DNA of 64,000 bases from Bacteroidota bacterium. Its GTDB lineage: Bacteria; Bacteroidota; Bacteroidia; Chitinophagales; Chitinophagaceae. The DNA lies in the NCBI GenBank assembly GCA_018268055.1, contig JAFDXF010000089.1, positions 1-64,000 on the forward strand, in the 5' to 3' direction. This document shows, piece after piece, positions 62,021 to 64,000 of the stretch. The translations under genes and the position numbers were made by a program. Position 1 is the stretch's first letter, and every line of letters starts with the position of its first letter. Under the pieces are notes generated by a model that worked only from the letters and a program-made list of their open reading frames with translations, had not been told where the DNA came from and searched no databases.

Positions 62021-64000
62021 ATGAAATCCTCAATTAACAAACCCTTTTTACTAACGCTTTTATCGGTATTCAGCCTTGTATTGATACAAAGTTGTAAACC
62101 AAAAGGCACGAGCTCAGCTGCTGAAGGTGATGCATCAAAAACTTATGTTGCCCCCGGCAAGTATGATGAATTTTACAACTTCGTATCCGGAGGTTTTAGC
62201 GGACAAATGTCTGTTTATGGTATTCCCTCAGGCCGTTTATTCAGAGTAATTCCCGTTTTCTCAGTTGACCCTGAGAAAGGTTGGGGATATAGTGAAGAAA
62301 CTAAACCAATGTTGAACACATCACATGGTTTTGTACCTTGGGATGACCTTCATCACATTGCACTTTCCAGAACAAACGGAAATCATGATGGTCGTTGGGC
62401 ATTTGGTAATGCGAACAACACGCCAAGGATTGCACGTATTGATTTGAAAACATTTAAAACAGCTGAAATTCTTGAAATACCCAACAGCGGCGGTAACCAC
62501 TCCTCGCCTTTCATTACAGAAAACTCTGAGTATGTAGTTGCCGGTACTCGTTTCAGTATCCCAATGGATAATGTAAATGGCGATGTTCCTATCAATACTT
62601 ACAAACAAAATTTCCGTGGTACAGTAAGTTTCATCAGTATCAATAAAGATAATGGCGGAATGAACCTTGCCTTTCAGATTCAAACTCCGGGTGTAAACTA
62701 TGACCTAGCTCGTGCAGGTAAAGGTGTATCTCACGATTGGATGTTCTTCAGTTGCTATAACACTGAAAGAGCTAATACACTATTGGAAGTAAATGCTTCA
62801 AAGTTTGATAAAGATTTCATTATGTGTGTTAATTGGAAAAAAGCAGAAGAATATGCTGCTGCAGGCAAAGGTGAAAAAAGATCTGTAAAGTATGCTCATA
62901 ATACTTATGATGAAGCAACACACTCTGCTACTTCTAAAATGGAAAACGAAGTAATCGTATTAGACCCTAAGAATTGTCCTGATATGGTTTACTACATGCC
63001 TTGCCCTAAATCACCACATGGTTGCGATACAGATCCTACAGGTGAATATATCGTTGGTAGTGGTAAATTGGCAGCAGTGATTCCTGTATTCTCTTTCACA
63101 AAGATTCAAAAAGCAATTGCAGACAAAAATTTTGATGGCGACTATGAAGGTATTCCTGTATTGAAATATGAAGCAGTATTACATGGCGAAGTTCAAAAGC
63201 CGGGCTTAGGACCTTTGCACACAGAGTTTGATGATAAAGGAAACGCTTATACTTCATTCTTCGTTTCTTCTGAAATCGTAAAATGGAGTGTGAAAGACTT
63301 GAAAGTATTGGATAGAGTTCCTACTTACTATTCAGTAGGCCACTTGAGTGTACCGGGCGGCCCAACTAACAAGCCTTGGGGTAAATATGTAATTGCTTAT
63401 AATAAAATTACAAAAGACCGTTATCTACCAACAGGCCCTGAATTGACTCAAAGTGCACAGTTGTATTCCATTGATGGCGATAAAATGAAATTGCTTTTAG
63501 ATTTCCCAACTATTGGAGAACCTCACTACGCTGAAGCAATTCCTGCAAATCTTATTATGAAAAACTCTACTAAGATTTATAAGATTGAGGAAAACAAACA
63601 CCCTTATGCTGCACTGGGTGAGCCTAAGACAAAAGTAGAAAGAAAAGGCAACGAAGTGCACGTTTACATGACTGCTATTCGCTCTCACCTGACTCCTGAT
63701 AATATTGAAGGTGTAAAAGTTGGAGATGTTGTTTACTTCCACGTAACCAACTTAGAGCAAGATTGGGATGTGCCACATGGTTTTGCAGTAAAAGGAGCAA
63801 ATAATGGAGAGTTATTAATTATGCCTGGCGAAACACAAACCTTAATGTGGAAGCCTGAACGTACCGGAATATTTCCATTCTATTGTACTGACTTCTGCTC
63901 CGCATTACACCAGGAAATGCAAGGATATATCAGAATAAGCCCTGCCGGTTCTAATGTACCGCTGACTTTCAGCACAGGAACTAACCTTCCTGCAGATGAG
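62021..64000 (+). CDS. nosZ: Nitrous oxide reductase, clade II (3' end beyond window)
   Basis: NosZ reduces N2O to N2 in the periplasm. The reading frame is open to the window end (660 codons, no stop). It begins with a lipoprotein-type Sec signal (LIQSC, Cys25) rather than a twin-arginine signal, a mark of clade II. CuZ histidines appear in DDLHHIALSRTNG, GGNHSSPF, SPHGCDTDP, GPLHTEFDDKG, VGHLSVPGG and GEPHYAEA. The CuA domain shows VPHGFAVKG and YCTDFCSALHQEMQGY, with both cysteines, His and Met. The CuA ligands are complete, so only the tail is probably missing. It follows cytochrome c closely. Confidence 0.97.
   Translation, partial: MKSSINKPFLLTLLSVFSLVLIQSCKPKGTSSAAEGDASKTYVAPGKYDEFYNFVSGGFSGQMSVYGIPSGRLFRVIPVFSVDPEKGWGYSEETKPMLNTSHGFVPWDDLHHIALSRTNGNHDGRWAFGNANNTPRIARIDLKTFKTAEILEIPNSGGNHSSPFITENSEYVVAGTRFSIPMDNVNGDVPINTYKQNFRGTVSFISINKDNGGMNLAFQIQTPGVNYDLARAGKGVSHDWMFFSCYNTERANTLLEVNASKFDKDFIMCVNWKKAEEYAAAGKGEKRSVKYAHNTYDEATHSATSKMENEVIVLDPKNCPDMVYYMPCPKSPHGCDTDPTGEYIVGSGKLAAVIPVFSFTKIQKAIADKNFDGDYEGIPVLKYEAVLHGEVQKPGLGPLHTEFDDKGNAYTSFFVSSEIVKWSVKDLKVLDRVPTYYSVGHLSVPGGPTNKPWGKYVIAYNKITKDRYLPTGPELTQSAQLYSIDGDKMKLLLDFPTIGEPHYAEAIPANLIMKNSTKIYKIEENKHPYAALGEPKTKVERKGNEVHVYMTAIRSHLTPDNIEGVKVGDVVYFHVTNLEQDWDVPHGFAVKGANNGELLIMPGETQTLMWKPERTGIFPFYCTDFCSALHQEMQGYIRISPAGSNVPLTFSTGTNLPADE

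Noticed and set aside
1..64000. CRISPR arrays, rRNA genes, complete insertion sequences or prophage
   Set aside because: No regularly spaced repeats, rRNA sequence, transposase or phage structural genes were seen on either strand.

Overview
The window is a 64 kb piece of an AT-rich chromosome from a member of the Bacteroidota. The evidence is a type IX secretion/gliding locus (gldJ, porU, porV and a distant PorP/SprF homologue), promoters with the Bacteroidota -33/-7 pattern (TTTG, about 19-21 bases, TAnnTTTG), very weak Shine-Dalgarno sequences, bacillithiol synthesis (bshA) and the arginine pathway variant with an N-acylornithine carbamoyltransferase. Gene content looks most like the Chitinophagales. 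That family placement is inference; no 16S gene is present.

Layout. 1-9 kb: tRNA-Ser, a small GIY-YIG protein, a DUF983 protein, murF, then the T9SS genes gldJ (-), porU (+) and porV (+). 9-15 kb: ispF, dut, a DUF4292 lipoprotein, an EnvC-like coiled-coil/degenerate LytM protein, bshA and a secreted M28 peptidase. 15-23.7 kb: a minus-strand arginine cluster transcribed GNAT, argG, argC, (four-helix-bundle gene), argD, argF', argB, argE-like, argH. The carbamoyltransferase has Val at position 90, which points to succinylated rather than acetylated intermediates. The four-helix-bundle gene interrupts the operon and is flanked by a 17/19 inverted repeat. A GC-rich, strongly foldable stretch with a U-tract lies directly before the operon and is a candidate undescribed leader or small RNA.

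24-38.8 kb: mostly single genes. These are an RsmI-family methyltransferase, an EI24 protein, a secreted GH2 enzyme, PorP, upp, anmK, a LiaF/DUF4288/LytS-LytTR signalling operon, a broken AbiEii-type toxin gene behind its putative antitoxin, and adenine deaminase. 38.8-50 kb: a large BNR-repeat secreted protein, a desaturase and a fatty-acid-hydroxylase-type enzyme, a GH109-like oxidoreductase, and divergent from it a three-domain GH18/NodB/GT2 polysaccharide enzyme; then trmD divergent from rpsP-rimM-dinB. 52-54.6 kb: a tightly packed operon of five membrane or exported proteins, including one of 49 residues; its function is unknown.

54.7-64 kb: M20 dipeptidase, S4 protein, secreted protein, Hsp20, then a region that looks like nitrogen-oxide/redox physiology. 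It holds a receiver-CRP fusion regulator with a PAS histidine kinase, a RIC-type di-iron protein, a lipoprotein cytochrome c, and a clade II (Sec/lipoprotein) nitrous oxide reductase cut by the window end. CRP/FNR-type palindromes sit before RIC, hsp20, the hydroxylase and the GH18/NodB/GT2 gene. It is inference that the receiver-CRP protein binds them.
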